NCBI RefSeq assembly: GCF_008692195.1 | Contig: NZ_RXOM01000003.1 | Location: 62,001-126,000, forward strand | Source: Salegentibacter sp. R32 | Lineage (GTDB): Bacteria > Bacteroidota > Bacteroidia > Flavobacteriales > Flavobacteriaceae | Direction: 5' to 3' | DNA: 64,000 bases | Shown here: in pieces, positions 42,689 through 50,045 of the stretch | How positions within the stretch are numbered: the stretch's first letter is position 1 | Layout: each line of letters starts with the position of its first letter | Notes under the pieces: generated by a model | Told to the model about the DNA's origin: nothing | Database searches by the model: none | The model's input: only the letters and a program-made list of their open reading frames with translations | Translations under genes and position numbers: made by a program

Positions 42689-43459
42689 TTATTTCTTTTT
42701 AAGTACGCGATATTCTTCGTAACAGCCACTAATGGCATCTAGAATTTGCAAATCGTTGGCTGATTTTATAAAACTTTCTGAATAGTTACAATTGCGTAGA
42801 ATTTCATCAATATCTACACGGGTAACTTGTAATAAAGCGGCTAAAGTCTCTCTGTTGAATTTTTTTGCGAGAAGATTTCTAATTTCATCGTCTTCTTTCA
42901 TTTTGCGAAGCTTACGCATTTGTTTTGGTTTTTTACCAAATACATTGTAGAGAAAATCAACCGGATTAAATATAGATTCCATCGTTCGGGTAAATGCACC
43001 GGGCTGACTGTCGCCGGCCTCATAACCATAATTTAATCCGGAAATACTGTATCTGTAATTTTCGTAGATAGGAATATTTTTGGCATCGATTTCTAAGTAA
43101 CCGGTAAGTTTTAAAGGTTTTACCGTTACTTCTTCGAGGGCAATGCCAATTTCTGTCATTTTTATTTTTACTTCCCCAAACTTTTTCCAGTCATTGGTGA
43201 CCCTAACTTCAATGGATTTATAACCCAAATAAGAGAAAAATAAAGTGTCGTTAATAGAGGCCTTTATATCAAATTCTCCTTCTTGCCCGGTACTGGTACC
43301 AATTACATCATTTAAGTTAACAATGTTTACACCTTCCAAAGGAAGGTCGTTTGCCGCATTTAGAACCCTACCTTTAATCACTTCGGTAGAATCGGTTTCT
43401 TGGGCAAAACTTGTTAAGGTTAAAAATAGAAATAAAGTAAAAAAGAGAATTTTTTGCAT
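42689..43459 (-). CDS. Exported carboxypeptidase-regulatory-like domain protein
   Basis: A 256-residue exported protein. After a signal peptide (LFLFLTLTSFAQ) comes a CarboxypepD_reg-like domain (VIKGRVLNAANDLPLEGVNI, then DTLFFSYLGYKSIEVRV), the fold that opens many TonB-dependent receptors. The C-terminal half is charged and contains a conserved-looking KKFNRETLAALLQV. It is not followed by a TonB-dependent receptor, so it belongs to the group of free-standing CarboxypepD_reg proteins of unknown role. Confidence 0.88.
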   Translation of the reverse strand: MQKILFFTLFLFLTLTSFAQETDSTEVIKGRVLNAANDLPLEGVNIVNLNDVIGTSTGQEGEFDIKASINDTLFFSYLGYKSIEVRVTNDWKKFGEVKIKMTEIGIALEEVTVKPLKLTGYLEIDAKNIPIYENYRYSISGLNYGYEAGDSQPGAFTRTMESIFNPVDFLYNVFGKKPKQMRKLRKMKEDDEIRNLLAKKFNRETLAALLQVTRVDIDEILRNCNYSESFIKSANDLQILDAISGCYEEYRVLKKK

Positions 43460-43541
43460 ATCAACAATTCAGTAAAAAAGAAAAATAAAAATTATTTACT
43501 CAATAGACCTTAAAATATTTCAAAAATTACACCAAGGATAT

Positions 43542-45323
43542 TTATTTTTTTCTTTTTCGCCTGTTTATCGAGCTTTTAATATTCGATTTTCTACTGCCTC
43601 CTTTACTGTCAGAATTTCCTCTTCGTGAAGATCTTCTTCCACCACCACCGGAGTTGTTATTTTGAAAATCGTTGTTTTTTCGGCCTCGGCCGCCACCACC
43701 GCCTTTTCTTCCTTTACGTTTTCTTCCACCACCACTGTTTTTGGTAATTTCAACGTTTACCGTTCTACCTTCGTGTTGATAGTTTTCAAAAGCAGCAAGC
43801 ACTTTATCTTTTTCGCTGTTATCGGTATTGAAAAAAGAAAAGCTATCTTTTACGTCAACTCTAGAAACGCCATCCCTTCCTAAGTCTAAATGCTCTTTTA
43901 AGAAATCTTTTAACGACATCCAATCGAAACCATCTTTTGCTCCAACATTAATAAAATATCGGGTTGAGCTACCATCATCACTAAAACTATCATTTTGTGC
44001 TTTGGCATTTAAATCGGTAGCGTCTTTGTAATAATTATGAAAACGGGTGAATTCTACTGAAAAGAATTTTTTGATTAATTCTTCTTTACTAAAATCCTGT
44101 AAAATTTCTTCTAGCTGCGGAAGGAATTTATCAATTTCATGATTAATCTTGGTATCTTTTATATCGTTCGCTAAATGGAAAAGTTGCACTTGGCAAATTT
44201 CTTCTCCGCTAGGAATATCTTTTTGTTCAAAAGATTGTTTAATGATTCGCTCGATACTTTTGATTTTTCGAACTTCACTTTTACTTACAATTACCATAGA
44301 AACTCCACTTTTTCCGGCACGACCGGTACGACCGCTTCGGTGAGTGTAAGTTTCAATTTCATCAGGTAATTGGTAGTTGATTACGTGGGTAATATCATCT
44401 ACGTCGATTCCACGAGCAGCCACATCGGTAGCTACCAACATCTGGATTTGACGCGTTCTAAAACTCTTCATTACCAAATCCCGTTGATTCTGACTTAAAT
44501 CTCCGTGTATTGCTGCTGCGCTGTAACCGTCTTCGATTAATTTTTCAGCAACTTTTTGTGTATCGCGTTTAGTTCTACAGAAAATAACCGAAAAAATATC
44601 TGGATTAGCATCGGCTAAACGTTTTAAGGCTTGGTAACGGTCTCTTCCCGGACTAATGTAATATTCGTGAGAAACGTTTTTTGACCCTTCATTTTTGGTA
44701 CCTACGGTAATTTCAATAGGCTTCGACATAAACTTTTTAGCGATGCTCGCTACTTCTTTGGGCATTGTTGCACTAAAAAGCCAAGTTTTCTTTTCTTCAG
44801 GAGTATGTGATAAAATATCGGTAATGTCTTCATAGAAGCCCATATTCAACATTTCATCAGCTTCATCAAGCACACAATAATCAATTTCAGAAATATCAAT
44901 CATTCTGCGGCCTACCATATCTTTCATTCGGCCGGGAGTGGCTACAATAATTTGTGCTCCTCGTTTGATTTGACGTTCTTGATCAGAAATGCTGGCACCT
45001 CCATAAATAGCTACCACATTTAGTTGCGGAAGGTATTTAGCGTAATTCTTAAGTTCGTTGGTAATCTGTAAACAAAGTTCACGGGTTGGCGATAAAATTA
45101 AACCCTGTGTTTGTTTACTGTTAATATTAATCTTTTGGATTAAAGGAAAACCAAATGCTGCGGTTTTTCCGGTTCCGGTCTGGGCCAAAGCGACAAGGTC
45201 TGTTTCTTGGTCCAATAAAATAGGTATCGCTTGCTCTTGTACTTCACTAGGAGCCTCAAACCCCATATCATTTACAGCATTCACGATTTCGGCCTGTAAG
45301 CCTAATTGTTCAAATTTGTTCAT
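43542..45323 (-). CDS. deaD: DEAD-box RNA helicase with DbpA-like C-terminal domain
   Basis: ATP-dependent RNA helicase of 593 residues. Motifs: AQTGTGKTAAF (I), PTREL (Ia), VLDEADEMLNMGF (II), SATMP (III), VATDVAARGIDVDDI (V) and HRSGRTGRAGKSG (VI). After the helicase core is a DbpA-type RNA-binding domain (FINVGAKDGFDWMSLKDFLK) and a Gly/Arg/Lys-rich tail for nonspecific RNA contact. ATG 45323 is the start; an upstream TTG is ignored. Likely roles are ribosome assembly and cold adaptation. The -7 element of its promoter overlaps the rdgB terminator hairpin. Confidence 0.93.
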   Translation of the reverse strand: MNKFEQLGLQAEIVNAVNDMGFEAPSEVQEQAIPILLDQETDLVALAQTGTGKTAAFGFPLIQKININSKQTQGLILSPTRELCLQITNELKNYAKYLPQLNVVAIYGGASISDQERQIKRGAQIIVATPGRMKDMVGRRMIDISEIDYCVLDEADEMLNMGFYEDITDILSHTPEEKKTWLFSATMPKEVASIAKKFMSKPIEITVGTKNEGSKNVSHEYYISPGRDRYQALKRLADANPDIFSVIFCRTKRDTQKVAEKLIEDGYSAAAIHGDLSQNQRDLVMKSFRTRQIQMLVATDVAARGIDVDDITHVINYQLPDEIETYTHRSGRTGRAGKSGVSMVIVSKSEVRKIKSIERIIKQSFEQKDIPSGEEICQVQLFHLANDIKDTKINHEIDKFLPQLEEILQDFSKEELIKKFFSVEFTRFHNYYKDATDLNAKAQNDSFSDDGSSTRYFINVGAKDGFDWMSLKDFLKEHLDLGRDGVSRVDVKDSFSFFNTDNSEKDKVLAAFENYQHEGRTVNVEITKNSGGGRKRKGRKGGGGGRGRKNNDFQNNNSGGGGRRSSRRGNSDSKGGSRKSNIKSSINRRKRKK

Positions 45324-45338
45324 ATTAAAAAATAAAAT

Positions 45339-45371
45339 AAGCTGCAAAGGTAATCATTCCTTTACAGCTTA
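45339..45371 (-). terminator. Terminator of rdgB, overlapping the deaD -7 promoter element
   Basis: On the minus strand, stem AAGCTGTAAAGG / CCTTTGCAGCTT (one mismatch, 8-base loop), followed by ATTTTATTTTT. The 3' arm contains TACCTTTG (45352-45345), a full TAnnTTTG match, placing deaD transcription start about 15 bases before its ATG. No clear TTG was seen at the -33 position. Confidence 0.65.
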
Positions 45372-45399
45372 TGCGATAAATAGTTAAGTATTAATTTTT

Positions 45400-45972
45400 T
45401 TATTCTGAAAGATATTCAGTTAGTTGCGTAAAAGCCCTTGCACGATGACTAATTGTTCCTTTTTCAGAAAGGCTCATTTCAGCAAAAGTTTGCTCGTAAC
45501 TATCAGGTTGAAAGATAGGGTCGTACCCAAAACCTTCATTTCCCTTTTTTTCTTTGGTGATTGTACCTTCACAAATTCCGGTGAAGAGTGTTTCTTTTCC
45601 ATTAATGGTTAAAGCAATTACTGTTTTAAAACGTGCTCTTCGGTTTGCTTTGCCTTCTAAGTTTTTCAATAATTTATTCATATTGGCATCGCTGTCTTTT
45701 TCTTCTCCCGCATAGCGTGCCGAATTAACACCGGGTTCACCACCCAATTCATCTACTTCCAGTCCAGTATCATCTGCAAAGCAATCATAATCGTAATTGC
45801 GTTTAACATATTTAGCTTTAATGATGGCGTTTTCATCAATCGTGCTTCCGGTTTCTTCAATATCTTCGGTACAACCAATATCGTCTAATGAAAGTAATTC
45901 GATATGATGAGGCAATAAACTCTGAATTTCTTTGAATTTATTTTTATTATGAGTGGCAAATACAAGTCGCAT
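45400..45972 (-). CDS. rdgB: Non-canonical purine NTP pyrophosphatase (dITP/XTP)
   Basis: House-cleaning enzyme that hydrolyses dITP and XTP. A 190-residue protein with FATHNKNKFKEIQSLL at the N terminus, DDTGLEVDELGGEPGVNSAR in the centre, and EGFGYDPIFQP followed by FAEMSLSEKGTISHRARAF. These are the HAM1 motifs. Standard length. Confidence 0.95.
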   Translation of the reverse strand: MRLVFATHNKNKFKEIQSLLPHHIELLSLDDIGCTEDIEETGSTIDENAIIKAKYVKRNYDYDCFADDTGLEVDELGGEPGVNSARYAGEEKDSDANMNKLLKNLEGKANRRARFKTVIALTINGKETLFTGICEGTITKEKKGNEGFGYDPIFQPDSYEQTFAEMSLSEKGTISHRARAFTQLTEYLSE

Positions 45973-46036
45973 AGCAATTATTTTTAAAGCTGAAATTTAT
46001 AAAAGTTTTTGGGTTGAAAAAGTATTTCCACATAAA

Positions 46037-46510
46037 TTATTGGTGGTGGTAAGGTTCATTTTTTAAAATAGTAAATGCACGGTACAATTGTTCAGTAAAA
46101 AAAAGCCGTACCATTTGATGTGAAAAAGTCATTTTGGATAAGGAAATTTTCTGATTGGAACGCTGGTAAACTTCTTCAGAAAAACCATACGGACCGCCAA
46201 TCACAAAAATAAGTTGCTTCATTCCTGTATTCATCTGTTTTTGTAACCATTTTGAAAACCCAACCGAAGAATAGCTTTTTCCGTTTTCGTCTAACAATAC
46301 CAAAATGTCTGAAGATTGTGTTTTGGCTAAAATAAGCTCGCCTTCTTTTTGTTTTTGAAGCTGCTCATCCATTTTTTTAGACTTTTTTATATCAGGAATA
46401 AGCTCGATTTCGAACTTACAATAGTGTTTTAAACGCTTAAAATATTGGTCTATAAGTTTTTGCAGGTCTTTATCGTCGGTTTTTCCTATAGCGAGTAATT
46501 TAATGGTCAT
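46037..46510 (-). CDS. rlmH: 23S rRNA (pseudouridine(1915)-N3)-methyltransferase
   Basis: SPOUT methyltransferase acting on pseudouridine 1915 in helix 69 of 23S rRNA. The SAM-binding knot is IFVIGGPYGFSEEVYQRSNQ, followed by KMTFSHQMVRLFFTEQLYRA and the C-terminal EPYHHQ. 157 residues is the usual size. It is divergent from nadC with 50 bases between. Confidence 0.95.
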   Translation of the reverse strand: MTIKLLAIGKTDDKDLQKLIDQYFKRLKHYCKFEIELIPDIKKSKKMDEQLQKQKEGELILAKTQSSDILVLLDENGKSYSSVGFSKWLQKQMNTGMKQLIFVIGGPYGFSEEVYQRSNQKISLSKMTFSHQMVRLFFTEQLYRAFTILKNEPYHHQ

Positions 46511-46560
46511 CTTTATAGTTAGCGATTACTTTGTTACATTAGCAAAAATAACCTGATTAT

Positions 46561-47418
46561 ATGATTACTCAAGAACAATTTCAAAAAGAAGTCGACTTAA
46601 TTATAAAAAATGCGATACGGGAAGATGTAGGCGATGGAGACCATAGTTCCTTGGCTTGTATTCCAGCCTATACTAAAGGAAAAGCAAAATTATTGGTGAA
46701 GGACAACGGAATTTTGGCCGGAGTTAATTTTGCTTATCAAGTATTTCAGTATGTTGATAGGGATTTAATTGTAGAAAAGTTTATAGACGACGGCGAGCAA
46801 ATTGTAAATGGAGATGTAGCTTTATATGTATCGGGTAATAGTCAGTCTATTTTAAAAGCCGAGCGTTTGGTGTTAAACGCGATGCAGCGTATGAGTGCTA
46901 TTGCTACTAAAACTCACGAATTTGCTAAGGTTTTAAAAGGAACCAATACTAAAATTTTAGATACCCGTAAAACCACACCCGGTTTACGCGCTTTGGAAAA
47001 ATGGGCGGTGAAAATTGGCGGTGGGGAAAATCATCGTTTTGCTTTATACGATATGATTATGCTAAAAGATAACCATATTGATTTTGCCGGTGGAATTACT
47101 AAAGCGATTGATAAAACTAAATTGTATTTAAAAGAAAAAGATTTAGATCTGAAAATTATTGTGGAAGCTAGAAATCTAGATGAAATTGACGAAATATTGA
47201 GTAATTCTGGCGTTCATCGTATTTTAATTGATAACTTTAACTACGAAGATACCAAGAAAGCCGTTCAACTAATTGATGGGAAATGCCAAACCGAATCGAG
47301 TGGTGGGATTACATTGGAAACTGCTAAACATTATGCTGATTGTGGAGTAGATTATATTTCCAGTGGAGCATTAACGCATTCGGTGTACAATTTAGATTTG
47401 AGCTTAAAGGCAGTGTAA
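46561..47418 (+). CDS. nadC: Nicotinate-nucleotide diphosphorylase (carboxylating)
   Basis: Quinolinate phosphoribosyltransferase of de novo NAD synthesis. 285 residues with AIREDVGDGDHSSLACIP, ILDTRKTTPGLRALEKWAVK and GGGENHRFALYDMIMLKDNH; the final VDYISSGALTHSV closes the barrel. Its stop abuts the ATG of the YihY gene, so the two are co-transcribed. Confidence 0.96.
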   Translation: MITQEQFQKEVDLIIKNAIREDVGDGDHSSLACIPAYTKGKAKLLVKDNGILAGVNFAYQVFQYVDRDLIVEKFIDDGEQIVNGDVALYVSGNSQSILKAERLVLNAMQRMSAIATKTHEFAKVLKGTNTKILDTRKTTPGLRALEKWAVKIGGGENHRFALYDMIMLKDNHIDFAGGITKAIDKTKLYLKEKDLDLKIIVEARNLDEIDEILSNSGVHRILIDNFNYEDTKKAVQLIDGKCQTESSGGITLETAKHYADCGVDYISSGALTHSVYNLDLSLKAV

Positions 47419-48339
47419 ATGTCTGAAGAAGTAGAAAAAAAACTTAAAAAAATTCCCGGACTTAGTTGGTTTGTTAAAAAAGCCAAGAAAGTAATCTTGC
47501 CCGGTTTAGAAGGTTTATCGCTGTACGACCTTTGGGAGATTTATTCCGTAGGAATTATCAAAGGGACTTTTTCTACACGGGCAGGATCAATTGCCTTTAG
47601 TTTTTTTATGGCGATATTTCCTTTTCTCCTATTTATCTTGAATTTAATTCCCTATATCTGGTTTATCGACGATTTTCAGTTACAAGTGTTGGCCTTTATG
47701 GATACACTTTTACCGCCCCAGACTTCAGAATTTTTCAATGAAATTTTAGCCGATATTGTAAATACACAACGTGCCGGATTATTGTCATTTACCTTTTTAC
47801 TTTCCATTTTTTTAATGACCAACGGTATCAACGCTATCTTCACCGGTTTTGAATTTTCATATCATACGACGATTAACAGATCTATTTTTAGACAATATTT
47901 AGTTGCGCTGGGAACCTCGATTATTATTGCGCTCATGTTGCTTCTTGCCGTGATAGCATTTGTTTATTTAACCTATATTATTGAAGATTTAAAAGCAATT
48001 GGCATATTTTCTGATAACCTTTATTGGGCAAAGATGGGAAGATACCTTGTTTTTATCCTTCTAATTTATAATGCGGTGGCCACTTTATATTATTTTGGAA
48101 CCAAAGAAGGAAGAAATTCACGTTACTTTTCTGTCGGGGCGTTTTTTACGACGCTTTTAATTATGCTCACCACGTTCTTATTTTCAATTTATATTGAAAA
48201 TTTTAGTACGTACAACAAACTGTATGGTTCAATTGGAGCATTGTTAATTTTGATGGTTTACATCTGGCTAAATGCTAATATTTTGTTATTGGGCTTTGAA
48301 TTAAATGCATCAATTAACCGTTTGAAACAAAATTTTTAA
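47419..48339 (+). CDS. YihY/BrkB-family membrane protein
   Basis: A 306-residue inner-membrane protein with about six TM segments. Typical YihY sequence is seen as SFFMAIFPFLLFILNLIP, GTFSTRAGSIAFS, and LYGSIGALLILMVYIWLNAN with the following LGFELNA. The family was once thought to be RNase BN, which was disproved; its function is unknown, and a lipid or export role has been suggested. Translationally adjacent to nadC. Confidence 0.9.
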   Translation: MSEEVEKKLKKIPGLSWFVKKAKKVILPGLEGLSLYDLWEIYSVGIIKGTFSTRAGSIAFSFFMAIFPFLLFILNLIPYIWFIDDFQLQVLAFMDTLLPPQTSEFFNEILADIVNTQRAGLLSFTFLLSIFLMTNGINAIFTGFEFSYHTTINRSIFRQYLVALGTSIIIALMLLLAVIAFVYLTYIIEDLKAIGIFSDNLYWAKMGRYLVFILLIYNAVATLYYFGTKEGRNSRYFSVGAFFTTLLIMLTTFLFSIYIENFSTYNKLYGSIGALLILMVYIWLNANILLLGFELNASINRLKQNF

Positions 48340-48367
48340 TATTTTAAGGGTCTAAATTTTATTAATT

Positions 48368-48931
48368 ATGAAAAAAATACTGGGAATTATTATGATTTTT
48401 TGTGTGGTAGCAGTGAGTTCTGCACAAAAAAAAGTAGGAGGGGTAACATTACCTGGCTCTGAAACTTTTGGGGAATACACAATCAAATTGAATGGTGCCG
48501 GAGTACGCGAAAAACTTTGGATAGACCTTTATGCCGGAGGTTTGTATTTAACCAATCCATCAAGTGATGCCAACGAGGTCATGAATGCAGATGAAGCGAT
48601 GGCGGTAAAATTGCATATTGTTTCCAAGTTAATCAGTAGTGATAAAATGATTGATGCGGTAGAAGAAGGTTTTGAAAACTCAACCGATGGAAATACTTCC
48701 GCATTAGATAGTAGAATAAAAAAGTTTATTGGTTTCTTTGAAGAAGAAATCACTAAAGGCGATGTTTTCGATATTACCTATCAACCCGGAAAAGGAGTAG
48801 TTGCTTATAAAAACGGAAAAGAAAAAGGAACAGTAGAAGGAATGGATTTTAAAAAAGCACTTTTTGGAATTTGGTTATCCAACCGTCCTGCAGATGATGA
48901 TTTAAAAGAAGCAATGCTTGGTAAAGACTAA
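48368..48931 (+). CDS. Exported chalcone-isomerase-like protein
   Basis: A 187-residue exported protein, signal peptide IIMIFCVVAVSSAQ. The mature domain has the chalcone-isomerase fold pattern: LNGAGVREKLWIDLYAGGLY, then LVS-type helices, and GKEKGTVEGMDFKKALFGIW at the end. Bacterial members of this fold are not chalcone isomerases; most are thought to bind fatty acids or similar ligands. It is separated by five bases from the DUF2147 gene. Confidence 0.87.
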   Translation: MKKILGIIMIFCVVAVSSAQKKVGGVTLPGSETFGEYTIKLNGAGVREKLWIDLYAGGLYLTNPSSDANEVMNADEAMAVKLHIVSKLISSDKMIDAVEEGFENSTDGNTSALDSRIKKFIGFFEEEITKGDVFDITYQPGKGVVAYKNGKEKGTVEGMDFKKALFGIWLSNRPADDDLKEAMLGKD

Positions 48932-48936
48932 TTAAG

Positions 48937-49359
48937 ATGAATTTAAAAACCCTATTTCTATTTTTATGTTTTCCTGCATTTATGTTTGGACAAAGTGTGT
49001 TGGGAAAATGGAAAATAATAAAAAAAGAAACCGGAGAACCTCGTTCTATCGTCAAAATTTATGAAGAAGACGGTGAAGTTTACGGTAAAGTCATTCGGAT
49101 TTTGAATGAAGAAAAACGTGATAAACTTTGTACCAAATGTAAAGGAGAAGACAAAAATAAAAAGATAGAAGGATTAATCTTAATGAAGCATTTTCATAAA
49201 GATGGAGATCGCTACGTAGATGGAAAGATTATGAATCCTGACGACGGTAAAGTCTATCGGTCTAAAATTTGGTTAGATGAAGATAATCCCGACCTTTTAA
49301 ATGTTAGAGGCTATGTAGGTATTTTCTATAAAACTGTTCAATGGCAACGAGCTAAATAA
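48937..49359 (+). CDS. Exported DUF2147 protein
   Basis: A 140-residue exported protein. Signal peptide LFLFLCFPAFMFGQ. The DUF2147 domain has GKWKIIKKETGEPRSIVKIY, KLCTKCKGEDKNKKIEGLIL and VRGYVGIFYKTVQWQRAK, a fatty-acid-binding-protein-like beta barrel. Function unknown. It is probably in one operon with the chalcone-isomerase-like gene; both may bind hydrophobic ligands, which is inference. Confidence 0.88.
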   Translation: MNLKTLFLFLCFPAFMFGQSVLGKWKIIKKETGEPRSIVKIYEEDGEVYGKVIRILNEEKRDKLCTKCKGEDKNKKIEGLILMKHFHKDGDRYVDGKIMNPDDGKVYRSKIWLDEDNPDLLNVRGYVGIFYKTVQWQRAK

Positions 49360-49367
49360 AAAATCAA

Positions 49368-49392
49368 AATCCGGCATTCGCCGGATTTTTTC
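49368..49392 (+). terminator. Terminator after the DUF2147 gene
   Basis: Stem AATCCGGC (49368-49375) and GCCGGATT (49380-49387), loop ATTC, then a T run. Confidence 0.9.
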
Positions 49393-49433
49393 TTAAGATT
49401 TCATCACTTTGAACTATAATATTATTCCAGTCG

Positions 49434-49452
49434 TGTTGATTCAGGGTGACGA
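49434..49452. repeat. Fragment of a dispersed intergenic palindrome
   Basis: TTGATTCAGGGTGACG is nearly identical to the right half of the palindrome at 63973-63997 (CTTGATTCAGGGTCAC). Confidence 0.45.
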
Positions 49453-49496
49453 AAAAATTACTTTTAAAATAATTTCTTTAATTCTTAGAAGTAGCA

Positions 49497-49910
49497 TTAT
49501 TTCTTCAATGAATATTTTAACGTAATATTTGTGTCCAGTACAGCTGAAATTGGGCAGTTTTTCTTTGCGTCTTGTACCAGTTCATCAAATTTCTCATTGG
49601 TAATTCCCGGGACGTCTGCTTTTAACACTAAATGAGATTCAGTAATTTTACCATCATCCAGTGTAATTTCACAGTCGGTTTTTAATTCTGTAGGTTCAAA
49701 TCCCGCTTCACTTAAATTAGCAGAAACTTTCATTGTAAAACAGCCGGCATGTGCCGCCGCAACCAATTCCTCTGGGTTTGTACCTAAGCTATCTTTAAAT
49801 CTGGAGTTAAACGAATAAGGCGTTTCTTTTAAAACTTTACTGTCTGCAGTTAAATTTCCGTGTCCTTTATTAATTGATCCTTTCCAAATGGCATTCGCGC
49901 ATCTTTTCAT
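49497..49910 (-). CDS. OsmC-family peroxiredoxin
   Basis: Thiol-dependent peroxide reductase of the OsmC/Ohr family, 137 residues. It has ANAIWKGSINKGHGNLTADS at the N terminus, then FKDSLGTNPEELVAAAHAGC with the first catalytic Cys in HAGCFTM and the second in AKKNCPISAVL. This arrangement is typical of OsmC itself rather than Ohr. Monocistronic. Confidence 0.92.
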   Translation of the reverse strand: MKRCANAIWKGSINKGHGNLTADSKVLKETPYSFNSRFKDSLGTNPEELVAAAHAGCFTMKVSANLSEAGFEPTELKTDCEITLDDGKITESHLVLKADVPGITNEKFDELVQDAKKNCPISAVLDTNITLKYSLKK

Positions 49911-49994
49911 AATTTTTTATTTTAAAATTAAGTAGACTGCTATAGCTCAGAAAACAATTATTAAAAGCTTAACTAATTTCAATTTTAAAATAAC

Positions 49995-50024
49995 TTGACG
50001 CTCTCCCAAAGAAAACTATTTTTG
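49995..50024 (+). promoter_or_regulatory. Promoter of priA
   Basis: TTG at 49995-49997, 19-bp spacer and TATTTTTG at 50017-50024: an exact Bacteroidota promoter, 22 bases before the priA start codon. Confidence 0.75.
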
Positions 50025-50045
50025 TAATAGAAACTTTGAATCCCA

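Noticed and set aside
43565-43753. Possible short protein within the tail of deaD
   Set aside because: It is an alternative-frame reading of the Gly/Arg/Lys-rich repetitive tail, which keeps several frames open by composition.
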